From assembly GCF_036013935.1 (NCBI RefSeq), contig NZ_CP107902.1, forward strand, positions 8,651,001-8,715,000: DNA of 64,000 nt. Direction: 5' to 3'. The stretch comes from Streptomyces sp. NBC_00461. GTDB lineage: Bacteria; Actinomycetota; Actinomycetes; Streptomycetales; Streptomycetaceae. The notes under the pieces were generated by a model. It was given only the letters and a program-made list of their open reading frames with translations, was not told the DNA's origin and did not search any database. Of this stretch, positions 53,635 through 62,527 are shown piece after piece. The position numbers and the translations under genes are program-made. Each line of letters starts with the position of its first letter. Within the stretch, counting starts at the first letter, position 1.

Positions 53635-55965
53635 ATGAGATGGACCCGGCGCCTGCGCCTGTGCCTGGCAGGGGCGGTGGCAGCGTCCGCGCTGTCCGCC
53701 GTACCCGCCACCGCGCAGGCCACCGAGCCGAGCGACGCCCAACTCACCGATCTGGTCAACCCGTTCATCGGAACCGAGAACGAGGGCAACACCTATCCCG
53801 GCGCCGCCGTGCCCTTCGGCATGGTGCAGTTCTCGCCGGACACCGGCCACAACACCGGCTACGACTACTCCCAGAACCACATCCGCGGCTTCTCCCTGGT
53901 CCATCTGTCGGGCGTCGGCTGCGGTCTCGGCGGCGACCTGCCCGTACTGCCGACCACCGGAGACGTCACACAGACCGACAACGCCAGGTACGAGGCCGAG
54001 TTCAGCCACGACGACGAGAGCGCGAGCCCCGGCTACTACCGGGTCGGCCTGAAGAGCGGCATCAAGGCCGAGCTGACGGCGACAGCGCGCACCGGCGTGC
54101 AGCGCTACACCTTCCCGGCCACCGACAAGGCCAACGTCCTGCTGAACGCGGCCCAGTCGCTGCACACCGGCGTCTCCACCAAGGCCGAGATCCTCGACAG
54201 CCGCACCGTGCGCACCGCCATCACCGGGCGCGGCTTCTGCCAGGACACCAAGCCGTACACCGTCTACACGATCACCCGCTTCGACCGGCCCTTCACCGCG
54301 TACGGCACCTGGGACGGCACGACCGTCACCTCGGGCTCGAAGAACGGACGCGACGGCGCCTACGTCCGCTTCGACACGACCAGGGACCGTACGGTCGAGG
54401 CGACCACCGCCCTCTCCTACGTCGACGCGCACGGCGCGGCGGTCAACCTCCGTGCCGAGGGCGGCCGTTCCTTCGACGCCGTACGCCACCAGGCGCAGCG
54501 GACATGGGAGAACCGCCTCGACGACGTGCGCACGCGCGGTGGTGAGGAGAGTCTGCGGCGGACCTTCTACTCGTCCTTGTACCGGTCGTTCCTGGCACCG
54601 AACATCGGCAGCGACGCCGACGGCCGCTACACCGGCTGGGACCAGAGGATCCACCGCACCGACGGCTTCACCTACTACCAGAACTGGTCCCTGTGGGACA
54701 CCTACCGCACCCAGTCCCAGCTGCTGTCCCTGCTCGCGCCCCGCGAGGCCCGGGACATGGCGATCTCGGTGATCAAGATCGACGAGGAGAGCGGCTGGCT
54801 GCCCAAGTGGGGCTACGGCACGGTCGAGACGAACATCATGACCGGCGACCCGGTCACCCCGTTCCTCACCAACGCCTACCAGCAGGGCCTGCTCAAGGGC
54901 CCCGGGGGATACGAGGAGCGTGCCTACCGGGCCCTGAAGCGGAACGCCGACGGGGTGCCGCCCGCGGACTCGCCGGCCGTGGGCCGGGAGGCGAACAAGG
55001 AGTACATCGCCGACGGTTTCGCCCCGTACGTCAAGGGCCGCCCGCATGCGAAGCCGGGCGACTCGGACTACGACCACGGCGCCTCGGCGACCCTGGAGTA
55101 CGCCCTGTCGGACGCGATGCTCGCCCAGATGGCCCGCGAGCTCGGGCACGGTGCGGACGCCGGCCGCTATGCGGCCCGCGCCCAGAGCTACCGGAACGTC
55201 TTCGACCCCTCGACCGGCTTCTTCCGCGCCCGGGACGCCTCCGGTGCCTTCACCGGGCCGGCCGACCCGGCACAGAGCGAGGGCTTCCACGAGGGCACGT
55301 CCTGGCAGTACCAGTGGCTGGTGCCGCAGGACCTGCCGGGCATGGTCGGCCTGATCGGCGGCGGGCAGGCGGCCAACGACCGGCTGGACTCGTTCTTCGC
55401 CTACGACCGGCTGCTGGCCGACCCGGCGAGGACGGCCCGCGAGGTGTGGGTCAACGGCCCGTACGACTACTACAACGCCGACAAGTACAACCCGCAGAAC
55501 GAGCCCGACCTCATCGCCCCGTACACCTATCTGTCGACCGGGCAGCCGTGGAAGACGACCGACGTCGTGCACGCGGCGCTGACCCTCTTCACCGACGCGC
55601 CGACCGGGATGACCGGCAACGACGACCTCGGCACGATGTCCGCCTGGAACGTGCTGTCGTCGATCGGGATCTTCCCTGTGCAGCCCGGCTACGACACCTG
55701 GGGGCTGTCCACACCGGTCTTCGACCGGGTCGACCTGACGCTCGACGGCCGCTACTACCCGCACGGCGCCCTCACCGTCACCGCTCCCGGCACCTCCGGC
55801 ACCGACCGGTACATCCAGTCGGCCCGCACGGACGGGAAGGCGTACGACCGCACGTACCTGACGACCGGCGGCTTGCGCTCCCTGCGCTCGCTCGCGTTCA
55901 CGGTCGGCCCGCGCCCGTCTGAGTGGGGAACCTCGGCACAGGCGGCGCCGCCGGCGCTGAAGTGA
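53635..55965 (+). CDS. Secreted GH92 alpha-mannosidase (776 aa)
   Basis: Signal peptide 1-30 (LCLAGAVAASALSAVPATAQA). The GH92 core begins LVNPFIGTENEGNTYPGAAVPFGMVQFSPDT. GTSWQYQWLVPQDLPGM and TGNDDLGTMSAWNVLSSIG are the catalytic regions, with the general base in the last. GH92 enzymes are calcium-dependent exo-acting alpha-mannosidases that trim N-glycans and mannans. ATG 53635 follows GGAGG, 40 nt after the GH2 frame, so the two were one operon, probably under the LacI-type site. A terminator at 55982 ends it. Confidence 0.93.
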   Translation: MRWTRRLRLCLAGAVAASALSAVPATAQATEPSDAQLTDLVNPFIGTENEGNTYPGAAVPFGMVQFSPDTGHNTGYDYSQNHIRGFSLVHLSGVGCGLGGDLPVLPTTGDVTQTDNARYEAEFSHDDESASPGYYRVGLKSGIKAELTATARTGVQRYTFPATDKANVLLNAAQSLHTGVSTKAEILDSRTVRTAITGRGFCQDTKPYTVYTITRFDRPFTAYGTWDGTTVTSGSKNGRDGAYVRFDTTRDRTVEATTALSYVDAHGAAVNLRAEGGRSFDAVRHQAQRTWENRLDDVRTRGGEESLRRTFYSSLYRSFLAPNIGSDADGRYTGWDQRIHRTDGFTYYQNWSLWDTYRTQSQLLSLLAPREARDMAISVIKIDEESGWLPKWGYGTVETNIMTGDPVTPFLTNAYQQGLLKGPGGYEERAYRALKRNADGVPPADSPAVGREANKEYIADGFAPYVKGRPHAKPGDSDYDHGASATLEYALSDAMLAQMARELGHGADAGRYAARAQSYRNVFDPSTGFFRARDASGAFTGPADPAQSEGFHEGTSWQYQWLVPQDLPGMVGLIGGGQAANDRLDSFFAYDRLLADPARTAREVWVNGPYDYYNADKYNPQNEPDLIAPYTYLSTGQPWKTTDVVHAALTLFTDAPTGMTGNDDLGTMSAWNVLSSIGIFPVQPGYDTWGLSTPVFDRVDLTLDGRYYPHGALTVTAPGTSGTDRYIQSARTDGKAYDRTYLTTGGLRSLRSLAFTVGPRPSEWGTSAQAAPPALK

Positions 55966-55981
55966 CCTCAGGTGTTGCTTG

Positions 55982-56010
55982 AGTCCCATCCCTCACATGG
56001 GGGTGGGACT
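55982..56010 (+). terminator. Terminator after the GH2-GH92 pair
   Basis: An 11-bp stem (AGTCCCATCCC / GGGGTGGGACT, one G-T wobble) with a 7-nt loop is followed by TAATCT. Confidence 0.75.
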
Positions 56011-56034
56011 TAATCTGCTGTTAACTGTGCGTAG

Positions 56035-56054
56035 CTTGATCGTACTTGACCGTA
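56035..56054 (+). repeat. Two tandem 10-mers CTTGATCGTA / CTTGACCGTA
   Basis: The copies differ at one base and lie about 55 nt before the TTG start of the DGAT gene. Ten-base phasing puts both on one face of the helix, as in response-regulator boxes. Confidence 0.4.
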
Positions 56055-56109
56055 ATCGCCCTGGGGGGGTTGACTGCTTGCTCACCCTTCGGCGACGCGA
56101 GGCAAGCAA

Positions 56110-57444
56110 TTGACTTCTGACCTGCTCGCTCCTCTCGACCTGGCGTTCTGGAACATCGAGTCCCCCGAACACCCCATGCACCTCGGTGCACTCGGGGTCT
56201 TCTCGGCCCGCTCACCCACCGCGGGCGCCCATGCCGCCGATCTGCTCGCGTCCCGGGCCGCGGCGGTGCCCGGTCTGCGGATGCGGATCCGGGACGTATG
56301 GCAGCCGTTCTCGTTCCGGCCGCTGGCCTTCGGCGGGGCCACCCGGGAGTCCGACCCCGCGTTCGACCCCCTCCACCACGTGCGGCTGCACGCCCCGACA
56401 GCGAACTTCCACCAGGACGCGGGCCGGCTCATGGAGTGCCCGCTGGAGCGCGGCCGTCCGCCGTGGGAGGCGCATGTGCTGCCGGGGGAGGACGGCCTCT
56501 CCTTCGCCGTGCTGTTCAAGTTCCACCACGCCCTGGCCGACGGGCTGCGTGCGCTGACGCTCGCCGCCGCCGTCATGGACCCGATGGACCTGCCGGCCCG
56601 GGGGCCCCGCCGCGAGGAGATCAAGGCCGGGCTGCTGCCCGACGTGCGCAAGCTGCCGGGCCTGGTCCGCGGTGCCGCCTCCGACGTGGCCCGCGCCCTC
56701 GACATCGGCGCCTCCCTGGCCGTGTCCAGCCTGGGCGTGCGTTCCTCGGTCGCGCTCACCGCCGAGCCCACCGGCACCCGCCGCACCGCCGGCGTGGTCA
56801 TCGACCTCGACGACGTGCACCGCATCCGCAAGTCCGAGGGCGGCACGGTCAACGACGTCCTGATCGCCGTCGTCGCGGGCGCCCTGCGCCGCTGGCTGGA
56901 CGAGCGCGGCAACGGCAGTGACGGCGTCCGGCCACGCGCCCTGATCCCCGTCTCCAAGCGCCGCCCGCGCACCGCCACCCCACAGGGCAACCGGCTCTCC
57001 GGCTACGTGATACGGCTCCCCGTCGACGACCCCGACCCGCTCGTCCGGCTCGGCACGGTCCGCGCGGCCATGGACCGCAACAAGGACGCCGGCCCCAACC
57101 GGGGCGCGGGCGCCGTCGCCCTGCTCGCCGACCACGTGCCCCCGCTCGCGCATCGGCTCGGCGGCCCGCTGGTCAGCCAGGCGGCCCGGCTCTGGTTCGA
57201 CATCCTCGTCACCAGCGTCCCGCTGCCCAGCCTCGGCCTGAAGCTCGGCGGAAACCCGGTCACGGAGGTCTATCCGCTCGCCCCGCTGGCCCGCGGTCAG
57301 GCGCTGGCGGTGGCCGTTTCCACCTACCGCGGACACGTCCACTACGGGCTCGTCGCCGACGCCAAGGCCGTACCGGACCTGGACCGACTGGCCGCCGCCC
57401 TCAGCGCGGAGGTGCAGACGCTGATCACTGCCTGCGGTTCCTGA
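56110..57444 (+). CDS. Wax ester synthase / diacylglycerol O-acyltransferase (444 aa)
   Basis: Esterifies fatty acyl-CoA to diacylglycerol or fatty alcohols to form storage lipid at the membrane. The catalytic HHxxxDG motif is HHALADG at 139-145 in KFKFHHALADG context. The second conserved block (GNRLSGYVIRLPVDDPDP) and the PLW-type ending (ILVTSVPLPSLGLKLGG) are present. The start is a TTG with GAGG about 8 nt before it. It lies far from the PUFA-like operon and need not be linked to it, though it could store its product. Confidence 0.92.
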   Translation: MTSDLLAPLDLAFWNIESPEHPMHLGALGVFSARSPTAGAHAADLLASRAAAVPGLRMRIRDVWQPFSFRPLAFGGATRESDPAFDPLHHVRLHAPTANFHQDAGRLMECPLERGRPPWEAHVLPGEDGLSFAVLFKFHHALADGLRALTLAAAVMDPMDLPARGPRREEIKAGLLPDVRKLPGLVRGAASDVARALDIGASLAVSSLGVRSSVALTAEPTGTRRTAGVVIDLDDVHRIRKSEGGTVNDVLIAVVAGALRRWLDERGNGSDGVRPRALIPVSKRRPRTATPQGNRLSGYVIRLPVDDPDPLVRLGTVRAAMDRNKDAGPNRGAGAVALLADHVPPLAHRLGGPLVSQAARLWFDILVTSVPLPSLGLKLGGNPVTEVYPLAPLARGQALAVAVSTYRGHVHYGLVADAKAVPDLDRLAAALSAEVQTLITACGS

Positions 57445-57547
57445 TCAAGACGGGTTTGGAGGACGGGCCCGGCGCTCCGTAAAATTCGCCCTTCGACAGC
57501 GGGTGCGATCGGAGCGCCGCTCGGGTGATCAGGGAAACGGCAGCGCG

Positions 57548-59050
57548 ATGACGGTGACAGAGGACGGCCCGGCGGCCATGGACGAGGTCGTGTACGGGCC
57601 CGGCATCGACCCGGAGCGGCTCGCCGTCTGCCTCAGTGTGCTGGAGGAACTCGACGAGCTGGAGGTCGACCACCCGGACGCGATCGCCGTGCGAAGGGCC
57701 ACCGCCGGCGTCTACCGCACGGTCAAGCAGCGCCGCCGCCAGGAGCGCCGGGCCGCCAAGACCGCCCACGACAAGGCGGTCACGGAGTCCACGGCGACCG
57801 GCTCCGCCCAGCGCATCGACGACGAGACCGAGGGCATCCTGCCGTCGTCGGTCACCGAGGAGGGGCAGATCGCGGGGATACTCCAGCGCCCGCGCTCCTG
57901 CTACACCTGCAAGACCCGGTTCGTCGAGGTCGACTACTTCTACCACCAGCTCTGTCCCGACTGCGCCCGCCTGAACCGCGGCAAGCGCGACGCCCGCGCC
58001 GACCTCACCGGCAAGCGCGCGCTGCTCACGGGCGGCCGCGCCAAGATCGGCATGTACATCGCGCTGAGGCTGCTGCGTGACGGCGCCCACACGACGATCA
58101 CCACCCGCTTCCCCAAGGACGCCATCCGCCGCTTCAAGGCCATGGACGACTCCGCGGACTGGATGCACCGCCTGGAGGTCGTCGGCATCGACCTGCGCGA
58201 CCCGGCACAGGCCGTGGCCCTCGCCGACCAGGTCGCCGAGGCCGGCCCCCTCGACATCCTCGTCAACAACGCCACGCAGACCGTACGCCGCCTGCCCTCC
58301 GCCTACGCCGCCCTGGTCGACGGCGAGAGCGCGCCGCTGCCCGCCGGGGCACTTCCCGCCCACCACGTCATCGGCGCCTTCAACTCCGGCGCGGTCCATG
58401 CCCTGACCGGGTCGGCCGCGCTGCCCGCCGGCGTCAGCGGTCTCGACGCCCAGCAGGTCGCCGACCTCGCGCTGGTCGCGGGCAACGCCAGCGTCGCGCG
58501 GCACCTCGACGGCACCGCCATCGACGCGGGCGGCCTGGTCCCCGACGTCGTCGACACCAACACCTGGGTGCAGACCATCGAGCAGATCTCCCCGGTGGAG
58601 CTCCTTGAGACCCAGCTGTGCAACTACACGGCGCCGTTCATCCTGATCAGCGCGCTGCGGCCGGCCATGGCCGACGCGGCGAAGAAGGCGCCCAGCAAGC
58701 GTGCCTACGTCGTGAACGTCTCCGCGATGGAGGGCGTCTTCGGCCGCGGCTACAAGGGCGCGGGCCACCCGAACACCAACGCCGCCAAGGCCGCGATGAA
58801 CATGGTGACCCGGACGAGCGGCCCGGAGATGTTCCAGAGCGACGGCATCCTCATGACCTCGGTCGACACCGGCTGGATCACCGACGAGCGCCCCCACTAC
58901 GACAAGCTGCGCCTGGCCGGCGAGGGCTTCCACGCCCCGCTCGACCTGGTCGACGGGGCCGCACGGGTTTACGATCCGATTGTGCGCGGCGAGCAGGGCG
59001 AGGACCTGTACGGCGTCTTCCTCAAGGACTACGCGCCCGGCAAGTGGTGA
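57548..59050 (+). CDS. Short-chain dehydrogenase fused to an N-terminal Cys4 segment (500 aa)
   Basis: Residues 115-150 contain CYTCKTRFVEVDYFYHQLCP and DC, a C-x2-C-x15-C-x2-C pattern like a zinc ribbon. The SDR Rossmann domain starts near 155 (GKRALLTGGRAKIGMYIALRLL), with NNATQ, a serine in NVSAMEG and Y-x3-K shifted to HPNTNAAKAAM, where the catalytic Tyr appears to be replaced by Asn (NxxxK). ATG 57548. The enzyme is longer than a classical SDR (250 aa) and its activity is uncertain given the missing Tyr. Substrate unknown. Confidence 0.8.
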   Translation: MTVTEDGPAAMDEVVYGPGIDPERLAVCLSVLEELDELEVDHPDAIAVRRATAGVYRTVKQRRRQERRAAKTAHDKAVTESTATGSAQRIDDETEGILPSSVTEEGQIAGILQRPRSCYTCKTRFVEVDYFYHQLCPDCARLNRGKRDARADLTGKRALLTGGRAKIGMYIALRLLRDGAHTTITTRFPKDAIRRFKAMDDSADWMHRLEVVGIDLRDPAQAVALADQVAEAGPLDILVNNATQTVRRLPSAYAALVDGESAPLPAGALPAHHVIGAFNSGAVHALTGSAALPAGVSGLDAQQVADLALVAGNASVARHLDGTAIDAGGLVPDVVDTNTWVQTIEQISPVELLETQLCNYTAPFILISALRPAMADAAKKAPSKRAYVVNVSAMEGVFGRGYKGAGHPNTNAAKAAMNMVTRTSGPEMFQSDGILMTSVDTGWITDERPHYDKLRLAGEGFHAPLDLVDGAARVYDPIVRGEQGEDLYGVFLKDYAPGKW

Positions 59051-59126
59051 TCCACCTGCCGTGACGTGTGGCCCGGCGCCCGTGGGGAACCCGGTTCCTG
59101 GTGACACACCGCGCCAGGGAGTGACC

Positions 59127-59357
59127 ATGAGCAGTCACGGCATTGATCCGCGAGCGCACGACGATCCACGCAACCGCTACCCGAGTGACGAGCAGTTCTA
59201 CGGAAGCGACCGTCCGGACCGCGCCCAGATACCGGAGGACCGCCCCCGCGGAGGCAGGGGAGGAAGCCCGGCGAAGCACCGCGGAACGTGGGCCACGGTC
59301 GCGCTCGTCGCAGGCATCATCCTCCTGATCATTCTGGGGATCGCACTGTTCCCGTGA
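59127..59357 (+). CDS. Small tail-anchored membrane protein (76 aa)
   Basis: A polar Asp/Arg/Gly-rich head (RYPSDEQFYGSDRPDRAQIP) leads to one C-terminal transmembrane helix (TVALVAGIILLIILGIALFP). AGGGAG sits before ATG 59127. Such C-tail proteins are common in Streptomyces and of unknown role. The last 29 nt overlap the 3' end of the convergent SDR gene. Confidence 0.75.
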   Translation: MSSHGIDPRAHDDPRNRYPSDEQFYGSDRPDRAQIPEDRPRGGRGGSPAKHRGTWATVALVAGIILLIILGIALFP

Positions 59358-60180
59358 GGGAGCCACTGCCGCCGCCTTGAGGAGGTGGTGCGTATGAGCG
59401 AAGACGGTCGTCGACGGCGTACCCCCGAGCGGGGTGCGCCGTCCTGACCCGGGTTCCCCCGTCCACCAGCAGATCGGCGCCGGTGACCCACTGAGCCGCG
59501 TCCGAGGCCAGCCACAGCACGGCCCGCGCGACGTCCTCCGGCTCTCCGATCCGCCCGAGCGGCAGCCCGGCGGCCAGCTGCTCCTCGCCCGGCTCCCACA
59601 CGAACCGCGCCATCTCGGTGCGGACGAGTCCGGGGGAGACGGAGTTGACGCGCACCTTCGGCGCCAGCTCGCCCGCCAGCTGCTGGGTCAGGTGCAGCAG
59701 CGCCGCCTTGCTCGTGCCGTAGGCGCCGACGTGGGGCCCGACATGCCCGGCGCCCTCCGTGCAGATGTTGACGACCGAGCCGCCGTGCTCCCGCATCCAC
59801 GCCCGCCACGCGCACTGCACGAGCCGCAGCGGTGCCTCGACATTGATCGCGAACGCCTCCCGCCACGCCCCCGGATCGGCATCCATGAGCGGCCCGTACG
59901 GCTGGTTCGTGGCCGCGTTGTTGACCACCACGTCGATCCGGCCGAACGCCCGCAGGGCCAGCTCCGTGACCTCCCGCAGATGAGCCGGATCACCGACGCT
60001 GCCGGCCAGACCCACGCCACCCAGCTCCTCGGCCGTGCCGCGCACCTCGTCCGCGTCCCGGGCGGTCACGCACACCAGCGCCCCCGCCGCGGCCAGCTGC
60101 CCGGCGACCGCGCGCCCGATCCCGCGCGTCGCCCCGGTGACGACGGCGGTCCTGCCCTTGAGTCCGTACGACGACGTCAT
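59329..60180 (-). CDS. Short-chain dehydrogenase/reductase (283 aa)
   Basis: Classical SDR: NAD(P)-binding TGATRGIGRAVA (residues 15-26), NNAA near 87, and the catalytic Ser-Tyr-Lys in NICTEG and YGTSK (the Ser position is Cys-Thr, so the Ser is replaced by Thr). An extra polar C-terminal tail of about 25 residues follows the usual VDGG end. ATG 60178-60180. Substrate unknown; it resembles 3-oxoacyl-ACP reductase-like SDRs. Confidence 0.87.
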   Translation of the reverse strand: MTSSYGLKGRTAVVTGATRGIGRAVAGQLAAAGALVCVTARDADEVRGTAEELGGVGLAGSVGDPAHLREVTELALRAFGRIDVVVNNAATNQPYGPLMDADPGAWREAFAINVEAPLRLVQCAWRAWMREHGGSVVNICTEGAGHVGPHVGAYGTSKAALLHLTQQLAGELAPKVRVNSVSPGLVRTEMARFVWEPGEEQLAAGLPLGRIGEPEDVARAVLWLASDAAQWVTGADLLVDGGTRVRTAHPARGYAVDDRLRSYAPPPQGGGSGSLTGTVRSPE

Positions 60181-60205
60181 CGCCGTACCGTCTCATGACG
60201 GGCCG

Positions 60206-60655
60206 TCAGTCAACAGCCCCGAGGCGGGAGTTGCGTGCGGCGACGAGTTCCAGGATCGTGCGCCAGTCCTCCAGTACCCCCGCGTCGAAACCGGCGCTGC
60301 GGCCCTCCTCGTCCGCCTGGCGCAGGCGCAGCAGATCGTCGTCGTGGGGTGTGTCGGAGCGGTGGTGCTCGCGGACGAGCCGGGAGACCCGCTCGCCGAG
60401 CAGGGGCCGTACGGCGTCGGCCGCGCAGCCCGGGTGGGCGGACTCGTCGCCCGGTCGCAGGAGCGGACCGATGACGTGGACCAGGCCCGCCACCTGCAGC
60501 TCCTTGTCGGCGGGGCGACGGCGCCGCAGCAGGGCGGCGGTCTGCAGCGCGTGCTGGTGCAGGTCGACCCGGCGACTTCGCAGGCCCGGGGCGTCCCATG
60601 AGCCCCGGCAGGCGTACAGCAGATCCATCAGCTCTTCGACACTGCGCAGCTCCAT
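60206..60655 (-). CDS. HD-domain-like protein with altered metal motif (149 aa)
   Basis: A short helical fold: DLHQHALQTAALLRR supplies the first His and VAGLVHVIGPLL sits where HD enzymes have LLHDIG. The second metal ligand Asp is Val here, so metal-dependent phosphohydrolase activity is doubtful. Later REHH provides further His. The PhnZ/MIOX-like HD subfamily is the nearest match by eye. ATG 60653-60655. It lies 25 nt upstream of the SDR gene on the same strand and may be cotranscribed. Confidence 0.65.
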   Translation of the reverse strand: MELRSVEELMDLLYACRGSWDAPGLRSRRVDLHQHALQTAALLRRRRPADKELQVAGLVHVIGPLLRPGDESAHPGCAADAVRPLLGERVSRLVREHHRSDTPHDDDLLRLRQADEEGRSAGFDAGVLEDWRTILELVAARNSRLGAVD

Positions 60656-60790
60656 GCGCCAGTCCTCCCGCCGGACAAGCCGTTGCCGTCCGAAAGCAGA
60701 TCATGGCCGCCTTGCGATTCGGCCAACGGGACTTGAACTGCGTGGCCTGTCCCGCGCTCGCGGCCAGGGTTCTGGCCCCGGCGGTGGCGC

Positions 60791-61918
60791 TCAGCTCACG
60801 GGTGATGTGTCCGCGTCCTCCGGGAGCCGCCGTCCCGTAGAGGCCGAGAAGCAGTGCACGGCGTCCGCGCGGATGGCCACCCGCAGCACTGCCCCTCTGC
60901 CGTGGGCGGGGCGTCCCGGGAGCCGGATGACGAGGGCGGCCAGCCCCTCGCCGGTCCACGCGGTGGCGTGGAGGTAGACGACGGCGCCGGTGTCCTCGAC
61001 CGTCTCGACGACCAGGTCCAGTCCGGCAGTCTCCCGGTCCTCGGGCGGAAGCAGCTCGAATTGCTCGGGCCGGACGCCGAGCACGATCTCGTCGGCGCCT
61101 CCGGCTGCGGCCGCCCGCAGGGTGGCGCGGGTCAGCGGTATGTCCAGAGCGCCCAGCCGGGCCCCGTCCGCGGACAGCGGAAGCCGGAACAGGTTCATCG
61201 CGGGCGAGCCGACGAAACCGCCCACGAAGGTGTTGGCCGGGTGCGCGTACACCTCCTTGGGGGTCCCCACCTGCTGCAACACGCCGTCCTTGAGTACGGC
61301 CAGACGGTCGCCCACCGCCATCGCCTCGGTCTGGTCGTGGGTGACGTACACCGTGGTGATGCCGAGGTGGTTCTGCAGCCGGACGATCTCCGTCCGGGTC
61401 TGTGCCCGCAGCCGGGCGTCGAGGTTGGACAGCGGCTCGTCCATCAGATAGACCCGCGGGTCCCGCACCAGCACCCGCCCCGTCGCGACGCGCTGCCGCT
61501 CACCGCCCGCGAGTGTCCTGGGCCTGCGGCCGAGGTACTGCTCCAGGTCGAGCACGGCAGCGGCGTGGTCGACTCGCTGCCGGGCGCGCACCTTTGACAT
61601 GCGGGCGATCTTCAGGGCGAAGCCCATGTTGTCGGCAGCCGACAAATGTGGGAGGAGGGCGTAGTCCTGGAACACCATCGCGATGTCGCGGTCCCGGGGC
61701 GGAAGATGGGTCACGTCCCGTACACCGATCAGGACCGAGCCCGAGTCGACCGCCTCCAGTCCGGCGAGCATGCGCAGGCAGGTCGACTTCCCACAGCCGG
61801 AAGGACCCAGCAGGACCATGAACTCACCGTCCTCGATCTCGAGGTCGAGCGAGTCGACGGCCGGCCGCTCCCTCGACGGGAAGCGTCGGGTGGCCTTGTC
61901 GAAGGTGACAGACGCCAT
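60791..61918 (-). CDS. MalK/MsiK/UgpC-type ABC transporter ATP-binding protein (375 aa)
   Basis: Energises carbohydrate or glycerol-phosphate-type importers. Walker A GPSGCGKST (about 38-46), Q-loop VFQDYALLPH, Walker B VYLMDEPLSNLD and H-loop VTHDQTEA are intact, and a C-terminal OBD/TOBE region (about 240-375) is present. The signature loop is LAGGERQRV rather than LSGGQQQRV. ATG 61916-61918 follows GGAGGGGGA. No permease or binding-protein gene is adjacent, as with the multitask ATPase MsiK. The altered signature suggests a diverged paralogue. Confidence 0.87.
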   Translation of the reverse strand: MASVTFDKATRRFPSRERPAVDSLDLEIEDGEFMVLLGPSGCGKSTCLRMLAGLEAVDSGSVLIGVRDVTHLPPRDRDIAMVFQDYALLPHLSAADNMGFALKIARMSKVRARQRVDHAAAVLDLEQYLGRRPRTLAGGERQRVATGRVLVRDPRVYLMDEPLSNLDARLRAQTRTEIVRLQNHLGITTVYVTHDQTEAMAVGDRLAVLKDGVLQQVGTPKEVYAHPANTFVGGFVGSPAMNLFRLPLSADGARLGALDIPLTRATLRAAAAGGADEIVLGVRPEQFELLPPEDRETAGLDLVVETVEDTGAVVYLHATAWTGEGLAALVIRLPGRPAHGRGAVLRVAIRADAVHCFSASTGRRLPEDADTSPVS

Positions 61919-62294
61919 GACATCCCCCTCCCGGACAGTCCCTCGAACCCAGCATGGAACGGGTGTTGCCCTTTCGGCAGGCCTGTACGCCGAACGAGTG
62001 ACAGAAAAGGGCTCTGAAGTCGGACAATTTACGACAGTAGGCCCAAGTTTTGAGCCCCATAGAGCGGACGTCTGCTCATTTGGTTAATCTGGAGGGGACG
62101 GGCAGCATCACCGGGTCCCACCCACACCCACGTCCGTCCCGGGGCAAGCCGGTTCACAGCGGCCTGTTCACGCACGAGTTACCGGCGCCACCGCGTCCGA
62201 ACTGCTTTCGACTCACACCCGAGCGGGCGTCAGGCGCCGGACCGCAGAGTGACCGGCCAGCCCCGAGGGTGACCCGACACATAAGGAGTGCGCG
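61919..62294. other. 376-nt intergenic region
   Basis: Separates the divergent ABC ATPase and the 58-residue gene. It is AT-richer from 61990 to 62090. I see no credible gene, tRNA or clear promoter pair; both neighbouring promoters should be here. Confidence 0.5.
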
Positions 62295-62471
62295 GTGACA
62301 CCAGAGAAGACGAATCGCGAACAGCGCCCCAAGGAACGCACGGAGCGCGGCGCCGGCCACCGGCCCGGCGAGATCGGCAGCCTGGACGTGTGGGCCCGGT
62401 CCGCCCCGATCCGCCTGGCAGGTTACGAGGACGACCTGGCCGAGCCTCACATCCTGCCCAGCGTGGACTGA
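62295..62471 (+). CDS. 58-residue protein with conserved-looking C-terminus
   Basis: GTG 62295 sits 7 nt after AAGGAG, an excellent ribosome site. The first half is charged and disordered (REQRPKERTERGAGHRPG); the second half is distinctive (SLDVWARSAPIRLAGYEDDL, AEPHILPSVD). There is no signal peptide or membrane segment. The shape, a polar leader then a compact acidic core, is compatible with a peptide precursor, but no maturation enzyme lies next to it. It may also be a small regulatory or partner protein. The family is not recognised. Confidence 0.65.
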   Translation: MTPEKTNREQRPKERTERGAGHRPGEIGSLDVWARSAPIRLAGYEDDLAEPHILPSVD

Positions 62472-62527
62472 GCCACCGGCAGGACTCTCGCGATCGCCGA
62501 CGGCATGGGCGTGCGACACTCACGCCC

